A program made the translations under genes and the position numbers. From Opisthocomus hoazin (lineage: Eukaryota; Chordata; Aves; Opisthocomiformes; Opisthocomidae): a stretch of DNA of 64,000 nucleotides. The stretch lies in assembly GCF_030867145.1 (NCBI RefSeq), contig NC_134420.1, forward strand, positions 9,692,823 to 9,756,822. The letters run 5' to 3'. This document shows positions 46,101 to 61,100 of the stretch, piece after piece; positions within the stretch are counted from its first letter, which is position 1; each line of letters begins with the position of its first letter. The notes below the pieces were generated by a model that was not told where the DNA came from, made no database searches, and saw only the letters and a list, made by a program, of their open reading frames with translations.

Positions 46101-49100
46101 AAGGAAAATTCTGAGAATTTTTATGCAAAGAGAAATCATGTGCTCAGAGAGGACGGAGCTCTTAGTTATTAAATACTAGATTTACTTCTCTCACTGGGCA
46201 GACTTCGTAGTTTTTGGTTTTACTTCTGCTGTTCTCTGTCACCTCTTCTTATGTTACTTCCTTGTTTTATTACTCTGAACGGACTGCTGGGGGTGAATGG
46301 ACACTTAGAGTTCCAGCATCCTCAGAACCTCACTGACCGTGGTTTACAATAAATTGGGGCAAGCAGCTTTTATTCCTGAATCCCTGCATACTTGAAGTTA
46401 CTGATTCCGAAACAATTCAGCAAGAACCTACATATGTTCAGACAAGCTTTTATTTGCTCGTATTGCTTTTCTTGTTTTTCATCTTCCTTCTACATGCCTA
46501 CGTCTTGCTTAGGACTCGTGTAAGTGTAACCAATTACACTCAGCAGGAAGAAGGCACCCTTAGGCATCCTTATCTTAGAGTAATAGTATTTACATAGGAG
46601 GATACTAAGGAACATTTATTCCTTAATAACCATATATGAATTATACTTGGGGATGCCATGCATCTAGATTTCACTAAAGGTAGTCCTCTTTTTTACCTGG
46701 CAGTGTTGTGCGAGAAGAGTTTGAGGGCTCTGGCCCTTTGTCTAGCGTTTCCAGGTGTCTGGCAACTTGTTCTGAAAGCTTTTGGACATCCCGAACATGC
46801 CAGACAAATGGCCACTGCGCCTGCGTGGTGCGGGTGCAGTCGTGCTGGTGCTTCGTGGCGATGCTGAGTGTACCAATGTGTGCTGCACGTTACGTGTTGC
46901 GCTTTGCTCTGACCAGGAAATCCCTTTCAGAAATACGGCAACATCGTGTTTCACACCACATCCTGTTTACTCTCTCTCTTCTTCGTGTCAAAAATTCCAG
47001 TGCTAGGCAGTGAATAATCCTGCGATTCCTATGTTCCTCCCATGTCATTATTCTCTACCAAGTCTGCCAAGAATAGGATTTCTAATAGGTTTTTCTTGAC
47101 TGTGAACATTTGCTATATAAAGAGGGATCCTGGAAAACTAACACCTTAGGACTCTGAACAGCAACCATTTGTTAACTACCTTCAGTTGTTGCTGGAACTG
47201 GTGACCTGGAGGTTAGTGATGCTCAGTGCCACTGAAGAGCTGCGATTTTCTTCTTTTACCCTCCAAAAAACTTGCTTTTCTTAATTGTCTTTAAAGGAGA
47301 ATACAGGTTTTTCACCAGTTAAGGATTATTTTTTTTTAGTTTGTGTATGTGTGTACCATTTTGATCTCTTTTAATACTTGTTTTTGTTTAGATGTCTGCC
47401 TGTACATCAGGAAATCTTAAATAAATACCTGGGGCATATTTAAGGAATTTGTTTTGTATACCGAAGTTTTTCCCATCTCAAAATAAATGCCATGTAGCTG
47501 TAACTATTTTTCAACAGTTTTGATCAGTGCACATTTTCTACTTGAAGCGTTCACAAGCAACTGAGTTCATATGGCATTTTCCGGTAAATAGTAACTGGTG
47601 ACAACGTAGTAGCCAGGGTTCTCTTCGCGAGGTTAGCAGAGTAAATTTAAATCTGTTTTAGGATGAAGAGAGCACTGATGAAAAGGTGTAAGGCTTTATT
47701 CAAGGACTGTGCTAATTTTACTTACAAAATAAGGTAGTAACGCCCTGTGATGTTTCTTTTAATGTGAAGGACTCTTGCTGCTGCGTTTTACGATGACCTG
47801 TGTGTTGTTAATATGTTAGATCTTTGCTGGGCACGCCTCCTATATTGGGATAGAAGTGGTGTTAGTCATAGGGATGCCTCTTTATTGAATCTAAAGGAGC
47901 TCATATTGGCTGCTTGGCCCTTGTAGTGTGTTGTGGGATGGGCAAAACACTGTGCCGGACATGTAGGTGTGCCGGAAGGCTTAGGGCCTGTTTAATGGCC
48001 TCGAACTGTAGGCTGTACGGATGACCAAGGATAGTAAGGTTTGTGGTGTCAGATGTAGGCAGTGAGCAGATGCGTCCATTCTGTGCAAGTGCTGTGGCTG
48101 CGAGCTGTGAAGCCACTGATCTTCACCGTGGTTCAGTGTCTTGCGTACTGAGCTCCTGGAAATTTTGACTTCATGGCACTTTGAGAAACTGACTCTTATT
48201 TCAGTACGGAGTGAGCGTTTGAAACTTGGTTGCGAGGGCTGTAAATCTCATTGGGTTAGTGTTTGTGCCGTAGTTTCCCTAGATCAAAGGAGAAGATGTT
48301 TCATGGGTTATGGAACTGTGAAGTGCTTGGAGATTTGGTAATGAAAAGAGGTGTTGTCTAAGATGGCTCTGTCAGTCGGTAGGGCATCTGTGTTTGCACA
48401 TCTTACCTCTTTTGTGCTGCATATCTCAACTTCAGCATTGTCTTTTCCATATGATAGGAAAATAAAGGGCTTATTAAGAAATGGGGTATCAAGCATTCCT
48501 ATAGTACCCCAAAGGTAGTACTCAAGCTTGCCACAAAATATGACACTGTAATAACTGTGGGAGGAGAAGCGTTTCAATAGCTGAAATGGATTTTATTTTT
48601 AGTAAGGCACTGATGTGGCTAAGACACATCTTGAAATAATGCTCTGATGATTTTTATATTTTGAAATAAAATTTTTATTATTAAAAGTAATGATATCTGT
48701 TTGTGTGTATCTCAACCAACTGTAATAGAGAATTATGCTATCTGCTCAACCATTAATACTGTGATGGTCTTGAGAAGAGTCTCAAATATCTCTAGGTATG
48801 CTTTTGACAACAGAATAGTATCACATAATGGAGAAAAAGTGCTAGATTTCCATTACTGTCTGTTAGAAAAATCTTTTGTAATTGTGAGTAAAGCTCTGTA
48901 GGAGAGAAGTATTCCTAATTAAAAAAAATCACAGCTATTATCTCCATGTTGGGTGAAGAGAAAGTTCTTTCATAGAGAAAAGGTAAGAGAAGAGGATAAA
49001 TAAATGGAGTGACAAAATAATCCAGTGCCTCAAAAGGCGAGAAAAGAAGATAGCAATTCTTTCCATGGTGTAAGCTGCACAGACTGTAATGGGTACGAAT

Positions 49101-52100
49101 TTTTCTGCAGGGAGCAGTAGAGTAGAAGCTGTTGGGGAAGATCTGTGAACCCAAAACACTGCTTGGCAAGCAAAAGGCTTAAAATTATTTCTGGCACTGT
49201 ATTATAATATAAATTGGGTGGTGAATGTGGGATATCAGTGTCTGTTTAGATATGGGGAGTGGTGATACTGAGTTAATGAGGACATCAAAGTTAGGCTTCA
49301 ATATTCGGAGCAGGAACACTGAAAGCTCATCTCCACACCTTGGAATCTGAAAAAGTGCATCAGGAGCTCCAAACTGGCATTATTAATAGAATAGTTTAGG
49401 CAGGCCCTAGCCCTGTTATGGTAGAAAAGGGCAGGGGGGAAGTGGGTAAGCTGTAAAACTTCTTAAAACTGACCATAGAGCGATGTACTGGTTATTTGCA
49501 ATGTTCAGATCTAAACACGGTTGGCATTTTTTCCTGTGGGATTTTTTTTGTGTAATTGATTTTAAAGAATTCCTCAAAAATTCCTGATAGGACAAAGAGG
49601 GGTTTCCAGCAGAGCCCTGCCTTGGTGCTGCCAGCCCTGCTTGCCCAAGGGGGTGACAGCCAGAGGGGCTGCAGTGGTGTGGGGCTGCTGCGGGTGGGCA
49701 GTCACCCTCAGCCCTGCTGCCCTGCTCCCTGGCATGCGATAGGGAGCCCGAAAGCACCGGGTGCTCCCCCGGCTCCTGGGTTCCTGCTTACCGGCTGGGA
49801 GCTTTGAAGTTTCTCATTAAAAGATTTAGAAGTAGTTTCTATTTAGAATTTTAATTCTGAATTTCAAATACTTTCACCCTTTTTACCTTTCATAACACAT
49901 CTGATTTTTGTAAGCTGTAGAATTTCTTTTAGAAAGTTGCTGTGGCTAGGTTACTCAGAATTTTTGTTGAAGCCAAGAGAAGCAGTAGCAATATTTGACA
50001 GTTCTGATTTTTATTGTTTTAAAAAGGTGACTGTTAGATGTACTGCATTTCAACCGTACATAACATTGTAAAAAAGATAATTTAGATTATGTTCTTATTT
50101 TTTAAGGTACACTAAGTAGTTTGTCCTTAGTAACTGAAGTTAAAGTTTATAAATAGCTCTAATTTCTGACTGGATATTCATTTTCACATGCGTAGTTTCA
50201 AGACATAGTTTAACTGATTTTATGGAAGTGGAATTATGATTGTGTTTGTTATTAAGAATGCCACAGGTTACTTAGACAAGCCAGCACTTGCACTCAGGTA
50301 TTGAAGTATTGCTAAGACTGTGGCTTTCCTGAAGCGGTTTTGGGTTTTTATTTGTGAAAAGATCAAGCATAAAGGGTTCAGACAAGTGAACATGGGAATA
50401 AAAGGGAGATGGACCTTTTTGGCCATAAAATCTTGTTCTTCTCTTAAGATATGACATGTATTCAGGTAAAGAATCACAGGAACAGCATGAACTTCTGCTC
50501 CTTCAGGCAGTTCCCTGCATGTAGTTTTCTACCTCAGAATCTCTTTCTTAGAAGCTCCTTATCTCAGCTCCTAGAAAGCAAGGAAGTAATGGGTGTTTCC
50601 TCGTGCAAGCACCTCGAGGCAGTCTTCGGTCTGTGGTCTCAGCCGTACTCTTGGTGGCTCTACATATGAATTGAAGTGGGAAAATAACATGATAACTTCA
50701 TCTTTAATGAAAGAATGAAGAGTGGTTGCCTTTGGTATGTTGTGACTTGATATATTCTACATCGAATACGTAGTCTCTTGAAAGGAAAGAATTAAAAAGG
50801 AGGATGTGAAATAACATTAAATAATGTTTAATAACATCGACAGGGAAGAATGTGACATGACCAACAGACTGTTGAGATTGTTGATATAATACTACTACTC
50901 TTCTGTGTTTTACTGAAATACCATAGTGCTGGAGTCTGATTCTGTATTTACCATCTTTCTAGAAGTCATCTTCTGTCTTGAAGAATAATATTATTAGATA
51001 GTTAATAATACTTTAAAATATTGACATCTATTTATTTCTTGTGTGGCAATTTAGAAACAGGCCAGGCAAATGCTGAAGGTGTGTGCCATTCCTAAAGGAA
51101 CGCTCTGCGTACCTTATGAGATGTATTAATTTTGGAGTTGCTTTGCTTCTGATTTTTCAGTGGTGGACTTTATTTTTCAGGTAACAGATTATTTTCTCTT
51201 TAGTCTTGTGGATACCGTCACTGTTATAAACTGTTAAATAGTCTTTCTTTGTGCAAATGTTGGTTGAATCTTCAAATGTTGAAGATTGTCTTGTCTTATA
51301 TCATCTAATGAGAGGGTCAGGGGAATCAGATGCAGGCTGGTTTCCTGTTTTTCCTGAAGCTGCCAACATTTGCAAGCTTTGAACCAACTTTGTTCTTGCA
51401 GTGTCATCTTTTTTTTTTTTTTGTTTTCAGTATGTCTGTGGCTGGGAAATAGAGGTGAAAAATCACATATGATGTACATTTCTAAAAATCACATTGCCAC
51501 TCAGTCTCCAGGCTGAGCAGGGGTTTGTTTTCCTTTGGAATTAATTTCTGAAACATTTCATGTTGTCTTTACAGGCTTGCTTTTAAACTTCCAGAAGTGC
51601 ATTGGCCTGTTCGTTGGACAGGAGTGATTTGGTGTTATTAACAGTGTTAAAGTCATTTAAGTAGCAGCTTGCTTTCTAGGCAACTCCATGTTTTCTGATT
51701 CAGGTTTCTCAGAGTCATTGCTTTTTCAAAATACAAGATCAAACCCATTTTTGGATTAAATATACCTACCTATAACATTGCTTTTAAACTTTAATTTTAT
51801 TCTGAGCTTCAGATAAACCCTAGATGCTGGATTGCATTTTAGTTAGACTGTAGCACATGGCGGTGAACTCCGTTGCTGTTAGAGTGGGCAGCTAAAGCAC
51901 ATGCTGGCTAAAAGGCTGTTTACCCTTCATTTCATCTGTATTAAATTCAAGTAGCATTATCAAGTAATACTCTTCCATTCTGTTTCCATGGGATGCTGTG
52001 AATAAAGACAAATTAACAAAGATCAATATCTAAGCAAAATACTAAATATTGTATCTAATATGAAAAGAATTCTAAATATGAACCTGCCAGCATGTAATGC

Positions 52101-55100
52101 AAGCTGGAACTGCATTTCATGTGTTTGAAATGAAATATAGTGGACAAAAAGAGATGTAAGCAGCATATCAGTTTCTGTATCTTATATTTAGAATGGTATT
52201 TTTAATATTTAGAAATGCATTTGTCATTTTTGTGGTGTTTGGATCTTAAACAGCTTTGCTTTCAGCATCTGACTGGAACTCGCTATTGCATAGCTAAGGA
52301 GCTGGCTGAAGAGAGACTCCTTTGCCGAGTGTCTGAGCTTTGGGGTAGAGAGGGAAATTTGGGTAATATTTCCCCTATTTCGCGTATATCTCAAGTCAGA
52401 TAAAAGGCAAAGTGTGGGTGTGAAGGTGCTTCGTTGTCAGCATGAGGCTATCCCTGTTTTTTCAATCTCTGTTTTGGTGATTTCATTAGAAGTGGACCAT
52501 ATGCCTCGTCCCGTTCGCACAGGAGTCGGGAAGCACCTCTTCTCTTCAGTGAGGCAGAGCAGGCAGCCCAAAAATGCCTCCCATCTGATCGCCTGTGTGG
52601 TGCTGCTGGCTTGTTGCCGTTTGTTCTGTGGGGTTGAGTTGTTCGGGTCTCAGACTTGTTCGCCTATGAGGAGCCCGAGCTCAGGGCGCCGGCAGCACCG
52701 GGCCTTCTCGGTTCTCCTGCAGTCAGGAGTCTCCTGCCCAGATGCTTGTCTGGTAGGGGTCCAGCTTCGCTCTGAGCGCAGCCTACACCGTTTGAATGCT
52801 TTGAAAACGCTCTGTGATTTAGTGTGGATTTTTAGCAATTTTTCCTTTATATCAGAGGCAGAAGTGCCTAAGAACAAAAGAACAAGGTATTGCACCCAGA
52901 AGTATCCTTTGCTGATGAACAGTCCTGCTCTGGTTTTTCACTAAGCATTATAAGTTTCCCTAGAGCTTCAATAACTGCTGTTACTGAATGTTTTTTGTTG
53001 TTTGTTTTTTTTTTTATCTTAAAAATTGCTGAGCTCTAATCAAAATTGATGTAGAAAATAAAGTAGAAAGATGAAAATGTTCTCCTTCCATGTAATGATA
53101 CTTTTTGTTTCATGTATTAAGTAAAATGAGATACTTGTTTAAAGTGTTTTAATTTCTGTTTCATTCTGTGTGGATGCCTAGGAGAGCAGGGTTATTTGAA
53201 GAAAATGAGAGAATTAAAAATAAAGACTTACTTGTATGTCCAGTGCTTATTGCCGTTAGATTTTGTTTCCTTGTAAAAGCGATCCCTCTATTTGAGTTTG
53301 AGGTTAGGAAATGCAGCTATCAGTTGTGTGAAGCGCAAACCAGATAATTAGGGCGGCAAGTGCAATGTAACCCAACAGCCTTTTGCAGTTGGAGACCTAA
53401 ATTCATATGAAACTGTTAGATTGAAGAATACTGTGAAAATAAATTATCATAAGAATAGCAGTGTAAACAGATACGTGAAGAGTTGATTCAGGAAAGTCTT
53501 AATCTGGGCTAACAAAAAGGAATTACAAATCAAGACTGAGGTATTTTAGTAACAAGTAAGTGCAATGACTATACATTTTCTTCCAGAAATTTTGTTGGAG
53601 AAGTAATAATCTGCTGTTAGCCCAATTGATGTATCGGGAAAAAAAACAGATTAATATTTGAGTCTTTTCACTTTCATTGTCATAAGGATTTCTTGACTGC
53701 ATCATTACAGCAATGACTAATAATGATGGCTCTTTGTAAGACATCTCTAAAGGACACTTAAATATTGTATTAAAATTTAATGGACCTTTTCAATGAAAAA
53801 TATTTCAGGGGGTCCTATTTTCCAAATTTATATGTAAAATTTATGTTACTTTCTAAGAGTAATCACTCCATTGTGCAGTTAACTATGCCCATAGAAGTGA
53901 GAAATCTCTGTGATATATCAGTGATAAGGAGGAAGGGTTTTTGGAACACTGTATAGCAACCAACAAAAATAAATAACAAAGTACCAAGTAATGTGAATGT
54001 GTCTGTTCAGTAACTAATCTGATATAGAATCATAGAATGAATCATAGAATGCTTTAGGTTGGAAGGGACCTTTAAAGGTCATCTTGTCCAACCCCCCTGC
54101 AGTGAGCAGGGACACCTTCAGCTGAAGCAGGTTACTCAGAGCCCCATCCAACCTGACCTTGAATGTTTCCAGGGATGGGGCATTGACCACCTCTCTGGGC
54201 AACCTGTGCCAGTGTTTCACCATCCTCATAGTAAAAAATGTCATTATATCTAGTCTAAATCTACTCTTCCTTAGTTCAGAGCCATTAGTCCTTGTCCTAT
54301 TGCAACAAGCCTTGCTGAAAATGTTTTCCCCATCTTTCCTATAGGCCCCTTCAGGTACTGGAAGGCTGCTGTAAGGTCTCCCCGGAGCCTTCTCTTCTCC
54401 ATTTTAATTTCAGCACAAGTAAGAACTCGTGGAATTTTAAAAAACTTTGAAACCAGAGTTCAGAATGCTAGATACCATAATGTTATTTACCATGCTTAAT
54501 GTATTTTTGATATGCGAATTACATGCTGTATAAGTTCATCTGCTTAAAAGCTAAATTTTATAAAAAGAAACCCTAAGGCAGTAATCTTTCACATTGCTGT
54601 GCTTATGTTTAGGATAAGCTTATGTAAACTGAAGGTATATATGCAGGGTTTTTTTGAGATAAGAATCTACATTCCAGCAACTAGTAATTATACAATAAAC
54701 AATTAACTGTTCTAATAAATACAAGGTTTTTATTGAAAGACAGATTCATTTTTGAGGTTGCGGTTGCATTAACTATGACTTGGGAGTTTGTATTTAAAAG
54801 AAAAAGCATCATCATAGAATCACAGAATAGTAGGGGTTGGAAGGGACCTCTGTGGGTCATCTAGTCCAACCCCCCTGCCAAAGCAGGGTCACCTACAGCA
54901 GGCTGCACAGGACCTTGTCCAGGCGGGTCTTGAATATCTCCAGAGAAGGAGACTCCACAGCCTCCCTGGGCAGCCTGTTCCAGTGCTCCGTCACCCTCAG
55001 AGGGAAGAAGTTCTTCCTCATGTTCAGACAGAACTTCCTGTGCTTCAGTTTGTGCTCGTTGCCCCTTGTCCTGTCACTGGGCACTACTGAAAAGAGCTTG

Positions 55101-58100
55101 GCCCCATCCTCCTGACGCCCACCCTTCAGATATTTATAAGCATACATTAGGTCCCCTCTCAGCCTTCTCTTCTTCAGGCTGAACAAGCGCAGCTCCCTCA
55201 GCCTCTCCTCGTAGGAGAGATGCTCCAGTCCCCTCACCATCCTTGTAGCCCTCCGCTGGACTCTCTCCAGTAGCTCTAAACTAAATACTTTGAGTGTTCT
55301 GATGGTGCTCGGATGCTTGTAATTACTAGAATTTTGAGATTCTGGTAATTATCATGGTTTTTGAGATACTATGTGTGGAGGTGATTATTTTGTATCCTGG
55401 TGTTAATTCCAGCCTCCTCCGTGTTACAAAGTCTTCCTCTAAGTTTTTACAAGTTGCTTTTATCATTCAGAGTGTTCTGGCTCCTGTCTACAAGCTTGTG
55501 TGTTGGGCTGTTTTGTAGGTTTTTGTATTCTGTGTTTCCTTTACAAAAAAGGTGCTTATTGCAGGGGAGTGAAGAGGGGGAAATGAATCGCAGTCTTTAC
55601 CAAACAACCAGAATAAGTAGTTATTTTAAATAATAAAAAAAGCCCAGCAAACAAATTTTTCAATTTCCCAAATTTTCTGGTGGCTAATGTAAAGTTCATC
55701 CGCTTTTTGCTCGTGACCTTCTACTGTGACGGTGTAAGAGGAGGAATGATGCAATATTTCTTGATGTAATCTGTCCCGGTCTGTGTGGGTCTCACCTCAT
55801 CTGGAAGGAGATTTGCTGCAAAGTGTAGGCCTGCTGGCCTAGAACACCACTGCAACATCAAACATGCCTCTTGGTCTAAAAATACCGACAGGGGAGAAGC
55901 AAGGTGCTCTGCTGTATGAGCGACACATGTGGTATGACTTCATAGTTGGCCTTTTAAACATGTATGAAAGAAAAGTCAGCATCGCATACTTTTATGTAGG
56001 TAAATGCTTTAAGAAAATTTGAGAATAAAACTACGTAAACCCTACCTATTACACATAGAAAGTTTTCACAGTATCAGCATTTGTGTCAGTGAATATAATT
56101 CTTGCTAACAATGCATATGCTATCATGATTCATTTAGAAACATATTTTTTCATGCAGCACATTTTTATTTTTAAAAAACATGAAGAAAACATTGTGTGTT
56201 CTAGGTTTTAAGGGTTTTTAGCTATGCAAGTTTGTTCAAAAAAACCAAACCACCTTAACTTTAAAACCGGTCTTGTAAAAAACAATTGCATTTAAATTGG
56301 CTTTATTACATGCGTAAAGTTTTATGTGCAGAACATTGTTGTAATTTTTTGGGTCTGGAAATACTAAAATTTTAGTACTGTAAGTCAAAACATAACCTAC
56401 AATGTCACGCAATCGTGCCTGCCAGTTGTCTGTAGTAATAATGCAAATCATGAGATTTCAGTCAGTGTGTAATAGAAATCAGTTGCTGATCCATAGCGTT
56501 GAACTGCGCAAAAGATCTATCCTCTACAACGTAAGCACGTCGATGTGCTGACTCTGAGCTGAGGCTAGGTGATTCTCTAAAAGGTAATTATTGCTGTGAA
56601 AGGCATTAAAGTGCCAGGCAGAGTGCAACTGAGAAAAGCAGTAGCTGAGATTCTTTGTTTTCTCAAAGAATTTTAGTTCATTCTTTAGGCTTGTGCCTTA
56701 GTCTGGCGCACTGCCTGCAGGAGCGCTGCTATGCTATAAGCAGCTGAAACAGAAAAGATATCCCTTGCTGATTTGTCTCAGGCAGGGAAATTCTACATCT
56801 AGAAATATGAAATGTGGTGTCCCTTACAGACGGACTTTTGCCAGTCTGTGGTGTGTGGAGGTCACAGTGCTCTTAGAGGCTCACCAGATCTCCACTCCGC
56901 CTCTCATCATCTTAACGAAAACGAAGCAAATCCAGTGGTGTTGCCAATTTTTATGTTATTTGGTGACTTCTACAGAAGTTTCCCATGATGTCATGATTCC
57001 TGGCATCAAGTGTTCAGTTTTTCCCTCTGCAGAGTGACTGGCCCCTCATCCCAGGGGATGAAAGAGGGTAAGGGAAGGCTCCCTTGCAGCAGTCAGCCCA
57101 GAGGGCTGTGGGTTTCACCATTGGGGGGGGTTTTGGCATCTGTTTACGATTGAATTTTGAACTTAAAGCAATCTCACATGTGCACTGGAGTAAGTAGCAG
57201 CTACCTATAAGCTTAATGTCCAAAAGGCAAAACGAGAAGAAGATAAATGGTTACTCGGTCATGCTGGCTCTCATTTTTTGCATTTGGCAGGTGCTGTAGA
57301 GAGCGGAATCTGTGGAAGGTTGAAAGCTTTGGGATTTTGTTTTGCTTCCCCCTCTTTTTTTTCTGCCTTTTAAGTTGGAAATCATTAGCATTTTGGGCAG
57401 GTTCCTAATGTTGTTTGATGTTTAGATTGCATTCCTTTTTCTGCATTATTGATTCTGCATGGGCCCAGACACTGTATATTTTTGGTTAACTTCCATTCAG
57501 CCCGATTAAAACATCATGTTAATTTAGATGACTCATTTCAATATGTTAAACAAAAACTGTGGATCATTTACTTATATTTACTGCTAGGAGTTCTGAAGAC
57601 TGAGATTTGTCACTTGCTAGTGCTCTTACTGTCAATTTTGTAAGAATCTTACCAATATTAACAAAATCTTTAAAAACTGTTGCTCACGCAGCTTTCCTAG
57701 TCATTCCAGCCTTTGTATTAAATGTGGTCCTGTAAGTTTGAACGGAATCAGAAATTGAAATGTTAAAGTGGGCATGTATTTGTAGTCATCTGCTTTGCAG
57801 ATTTTACATCAGTAAATCATTACAAAAGGTGTTCACCCAGTGTTTCTTACCATTGAACTAGAAAGACCTCTGTCTTTCTCACCTAGTCCTTTGTAGACTT
57901 TTCTGTGACGAACTTTGATTTTTGTAAGGGGTGGGGGTTTTTCCCCTTTGGCTCGTTAGGTTTTATAGTACTTGTTTTAACTGTTTAACAGTTTTAGTGT
58001 ACTCCTAGCACAACCACATCTGTCAGACCTTGGGCTTGTGTTTTCTTTTATTTCCGCAACTTTTTGGCTTGTGGTTGGAATTTCATAATTATGTTTTGTT

Positions 58101-61100
58101 TCTATAGCTGTATATTTTTCTTAATAATGTTTAATTTCATCCTTAGCTTAAGCTATGGAGGAGGACATTCATCACATTCAGAAACAGATCTTCTGCACAG
58201 ACAGACATACACAGCTTCTCATCAGCTTTCTGGATACTCAGCTACACACCATCCTACTGGTAACTGTCTATATTATGAGGTTACAGCTTAAATAGCTAAG
58301 GAAAAAAACAACCTGTTAAGTAATTTAGTTTCAAGCTGATGTATTTTATAACCAGAGGGAATTTGTCATTCAGGTGGTAGCAAGTGGTGTGAGAAAAGCT
58401 GAGTTTGTAGAAGGAAGTTAACAATCAGTTGTTAGCTTTTATCAAAATGTAAGTAAAAGGAAGATATAAGAGGGGGTGTATGCTCAATAACTTATTGTTA
58501 GTTCTTAGAGAAACTACATTTATTCTTTAAAATACAACTTCTGAAGATTTAGCCTATGCATGACGGCCAAACGTTAAGGATGCCTCAAAGCCAGCTGCAT
58601 GGCATGATGCCAGTTCTTTTAGACTGAAACAAATAGCAAAACTAATGCAAGCTGGAACACACAGTTGCTGTTACTTACATGTGCAAGCTCCTGTCTCCAT
58701 GTCAAGAGAAGACAAGGCACGACCTCTTCATGCTCAGTTTGTCACCCAGTTTCTATGGAAAGATATTTGAGCTCATGTGCTGGCTGGGATCTGCAGTCTC
58801 TTGGCCAGGCCATCCATTAGGACGATGGAGGGTCAGAACTGCAGAGAACATTTCAGGATGCAGACCCTGCAGTCTTGACAATCTCAGTTACTCAAAACTC
58901 TGGATCTCTCCAGCGCTTGCCATCGAGCCCCCTGCCATTGAAAGGTGTGAGCAACAGAGAACACGGATGCGTGTGTTGAAAAAGGGCATGCAACCAAAAT
59001 CCCTTTTCTTATGCCAGTCCTACAGAGAAGTCCAAACTGCTACGAGCTGCCCAAAGAGGGAAAAGGTTGATACAGAGAAATTGAACCCATTTCAGAAGGA
59101 ATTCTGACTGTTTAAACAGTTCATGTAAAAAGTGGAACAGTGAATCTTCAGATAAAGGGAGAATTTTACTGGTTCCCCTAGCTATTGTTTTTAAGCATCA
59201 TATTTGACATACATATAATAGTAGATTTTAAAAGGTATACTCAAGTTCCATTTTACAGTTGCAACACTGTAAAACAGTTAAACACTGAAAAATCGATGTA
59301 TTTTAATAATAGTGCTAATGTTTCATAGGTTATTTTTAGTGAATTATGGATGTATATACTTGTTATTTGACTGAGCTGCTTATAAGTTCATCTGAATTGT
59401 CTGTTTGTTTTGTTTCATTTCCCTCCACCATCATCTAGGTCTTTCAGGAATATTTGATACCAGTATGCACAGTGCTGGAGGTAACACTAAGGAAACTTCT
59501 TCAGTTATGAATTTTCTCTCTGCTATCGAGTCTCGTACCGCTCAGGCAGTCTCTTCAGGATCTACCTTTTTGCCACAATTCAGGACTCCTTCCTGGCAGA
59601 CAGGTGAAAAATTTCTCTTGAAATAAAATTTTGTCATGATTAAATTGAATATTTGGGAGAATTTGAAACAACAGTATTCTGACTAGCTGAAAAGGCTGCA
59701 TGTCTTCTACCTCTTTTTCATCTTGGTATTTAAAAAACTCAAAATCAATGAAATTATATTAGCAAAAGAATTAATAATAGAAGAAGAATTACATGAGCAG
59801 AAGTTCTAAGTGTTCAGAAGGAGTTTAGATTTACAGGATATTATTCTGTCTGATTATTCTCCACTTAGTTTGGAATTAGTCTCACTAATACCATAAGCAT
59901 ATTCAGGTAGACTACCTGTATCTGTGCACCATAGCAGATTTTTCATTCTCGAACTCTGTTTTCTGTCATAGTTCTTCTGTCACACTACTGCTAACAGTCT
60001 GTGGATAACTTCAGCCCCTTTGTACACAGAAGTAATGAGCAAAGTGTTCTTGAAAAGAGGGTCTGAGGTGCATGTCGCATAGAAATAAGTGATCTAATTT
60101 ACAAATAAACAAACATGCTGCCTTTCTTGGCAGATTGACTGCCTCCTGTAAACCTCTCCCATCTGTCAAGCCTTCTGTGCAGAGCGGGAAACTGCATATT
60201 TTAAGCTTGCTATAGACAGCCACACGAAGAGAAGTGTTGCTACTGCATCTGTGGGTAGCTTCAAGTTATACTTAATCTTCTGTAGTGATTATGCAGCTGT
60301 GCAGTGAATCAGATCTATTCACTGATCTGACAGAAAATGTTTGGATGGTTTTTCTCCTTTGGTGGGGTGGTTTTCCACCGTATCAGCAGGCTGATCTGTT
60401 GTGTCTTAGTGCAGCTGTAAGGTCTCTGGTTCTGATTTAAGGGAGGAGGCATAAGGTAGGAAGAGGGAAGAGCTGAACAGTCCTTTCATTGACGGTTTGC
60501 ACTTGGTGTATTAAATGTAATGTGCAGCTGCATTCTGTGAAGAGCTACTCAAAAAGCTGAGAAGAGAGAATGTGACTTTTTATTCACCATGGACAAAAGC
60601 TGATATGTGGGAAGACGCAGTCTGTTAGTCTGTCAAAAACCTTAGTGTAAGTCAGTGGTGTTTAGAGTTGTGGTGACCTATCCTCAAGTCAGATTATCAG
60701 CTGGGAAGAAAGCTCTTTTCTCTTTGTCCTAGCATTTTCTCCATTGCAGCCCACGTAACAGTGAATTGTGAAGAATGGGGAGACATGTGGTGGGTCGGGT
60801 TTGATGTTGAAACCGGTGGTTGAGAGGCTTCTCAGTACTCATTACTAAGAACTCATCAGTAAGCCCATCTACAGTATTACCAGTTCTCCGAGCTTTCTGT
60901 TGTCCTTTAATACTTTTGCTACTTTTCTGTATCTCTCAATCCTCCCAAGTGTCTTTTGAGAGCTTTGTCTTCTGCAAACGGTTTTTGATGAGGGAAGACA
61001 AGTGCTTTTTGCTCTTCAAGGCGCCTTTCTTTAGAAGGGCGTTTTACTTTGGATTTTCCTCCAAACCCTGCAGCTGCTGATTTTGAGGGGAAAATAGGAA

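Larger units (their letters stand above)
40197..58146 (+). other. QSER1: QSER1 intron 1
   Basis: An 18-kb intron. It contains CR1 copies at 54023-54401 and 54810-55278, a minus-strand exon candidate at 44905-45281 and GC-richer patches at about 46680-46900, 47870-48110, 49600-49800 and 52500-52800. None of the sense-strand open frames looks like an additional QSER1 exon. Confidence 0.9.

Noticed and set aside
47901-48116. 71-codon minus-strand frame in QSER1 intron 1
   Set aside because: It has no ATG start, no convincing acceptor/donor pair and no recognised motif.
54893-55240. 115-codon minus-strand open frame
   Set aside because: Not a host gene: it is the C-terminal part of CR1 ORF2 and is reported as the mobile element.
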